A stretch of DNA of 5,206 nucleotides from Pseudaquidulcibacter sp964443435 (GTDB lineage Bacteria > Pseudomonadota > Alphaproteobacteria > Caulobacterales > Aquidulcibacteraceae): positions 1 to 5,206 of the forward strand of contig CAYUCW010000094.1 of assembly GCA_964443435.1 (NCBI GenBank). The letters are read 5' to 3'. The position numbers and the translations under genes were made by a program. This document shows, piece after piece, positions 5,134 to 5,206 of this stretch; within the stretch, counting starts at the first letter, position 1, and each line of letters opens with the position of its first letter. The notes beneath the pieces were generated by a model. That model was given only the letters and a program-made list of their open reading frames with translations, ran no database searches and was not told where the DNA came from.

Positions 5134-5206
5134 GCGTTTTAAAATTATCCCTTTTAAGATTATCCCAAGGTTTCCGCAAGGCTTTTTGGTAAGCCAAATA
5201 AAGGCC
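5134..5206. other. Gene-free tail, possibly the 3' end of a convergent minus-strand gene
   Basis: No plus-strand start codon is usable here. All three minus-strand frames stay open from the window edge for 14 to 31 codons. One would end '...PLFGLPKSLAETLG' at 5160-5162 and another '...LAYQKALRKPWDNLK...' at 5111-5113, overlapping the ArsR-family gene. The piece is too short to choose between them or to name a product. A weak stem GGCTT/AAGCC (5180-5195) has no T-run. Confidence 0.2.
5137..5166. repeat. 15-base tandem repeat after the ArsR-family gene
   Basis: TTTTAAAATTATCCC is followed directly by TTTTAAGATTATCCC, two copies that differ at one base. They start three bases after the stop codon. 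The copies do not form a hairpin with a T-run, so they are not a terminator. They may be a slippage duplication or a site for a protein. Confidence 0.6.

Overview
The window looks like chromosomal DNA from an AT-rich alphaproteobacterium. This is an inference from three things: the order chorismate mutase - hisC - tyrC, the 'RPKRE' style of the chorismate mutase with its extra C-terminal domain, and a BigR/SqrR/HlyU-like ArsR regulator. No rRNA, tRNA, CRISPR array or transposase gene is visible.

Left part (about 71-1808, minus strand): three tightly packed genes read right to left. They encode a 118-residue protein, a 210-residue protein that starts on TTG and overlaps the first by 8 bases, and a 241-residue protein. 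The first two match no family I know. The third shows the order of structural elements and the D...ExK residues of a PD-(D/E)XK nuclease-like fold. In sampled lines this block is about 27-28% GC, while the genes to its right average nearer 40%, so it looks like an accessory insertion. An 11-base inverted repeat (AAAACCTATAA / TTATAGGTTTT) lies just outside each end. The leader of the first gene holds four small inverted repeats about 22-25 bases apart. Together this is the best candidate in the window for an undescribed system, possibly defence-related, but its function is not established.

Middle part (2056-4789, plus strand): an aromatic amino acid operon of chorismate mutase, a HisC-type aminotransferase and a TyrC-type dehydrogenase, with gaps of 27 bases and 1 base. 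These enzymes would take chorismate to prephenate and on to tyrosine. The HisC enzyme may also serve histidine synthesis.

Right part (4828-5206): a small ArsR-family repressor with two cysteines 66 residues apart, the spacing found in the thiol- and persulfide-sensing regulators HlyU, BigR and SqrR. A 20-base near-palindrome covers its predicted -10 region and start codon, which suggests autorepression and perhaps a leaderless mRNA. The last 73 bases hold a 15-base tandem repeat and no recognisable gene, although a convergent minus-strand gene may end there.
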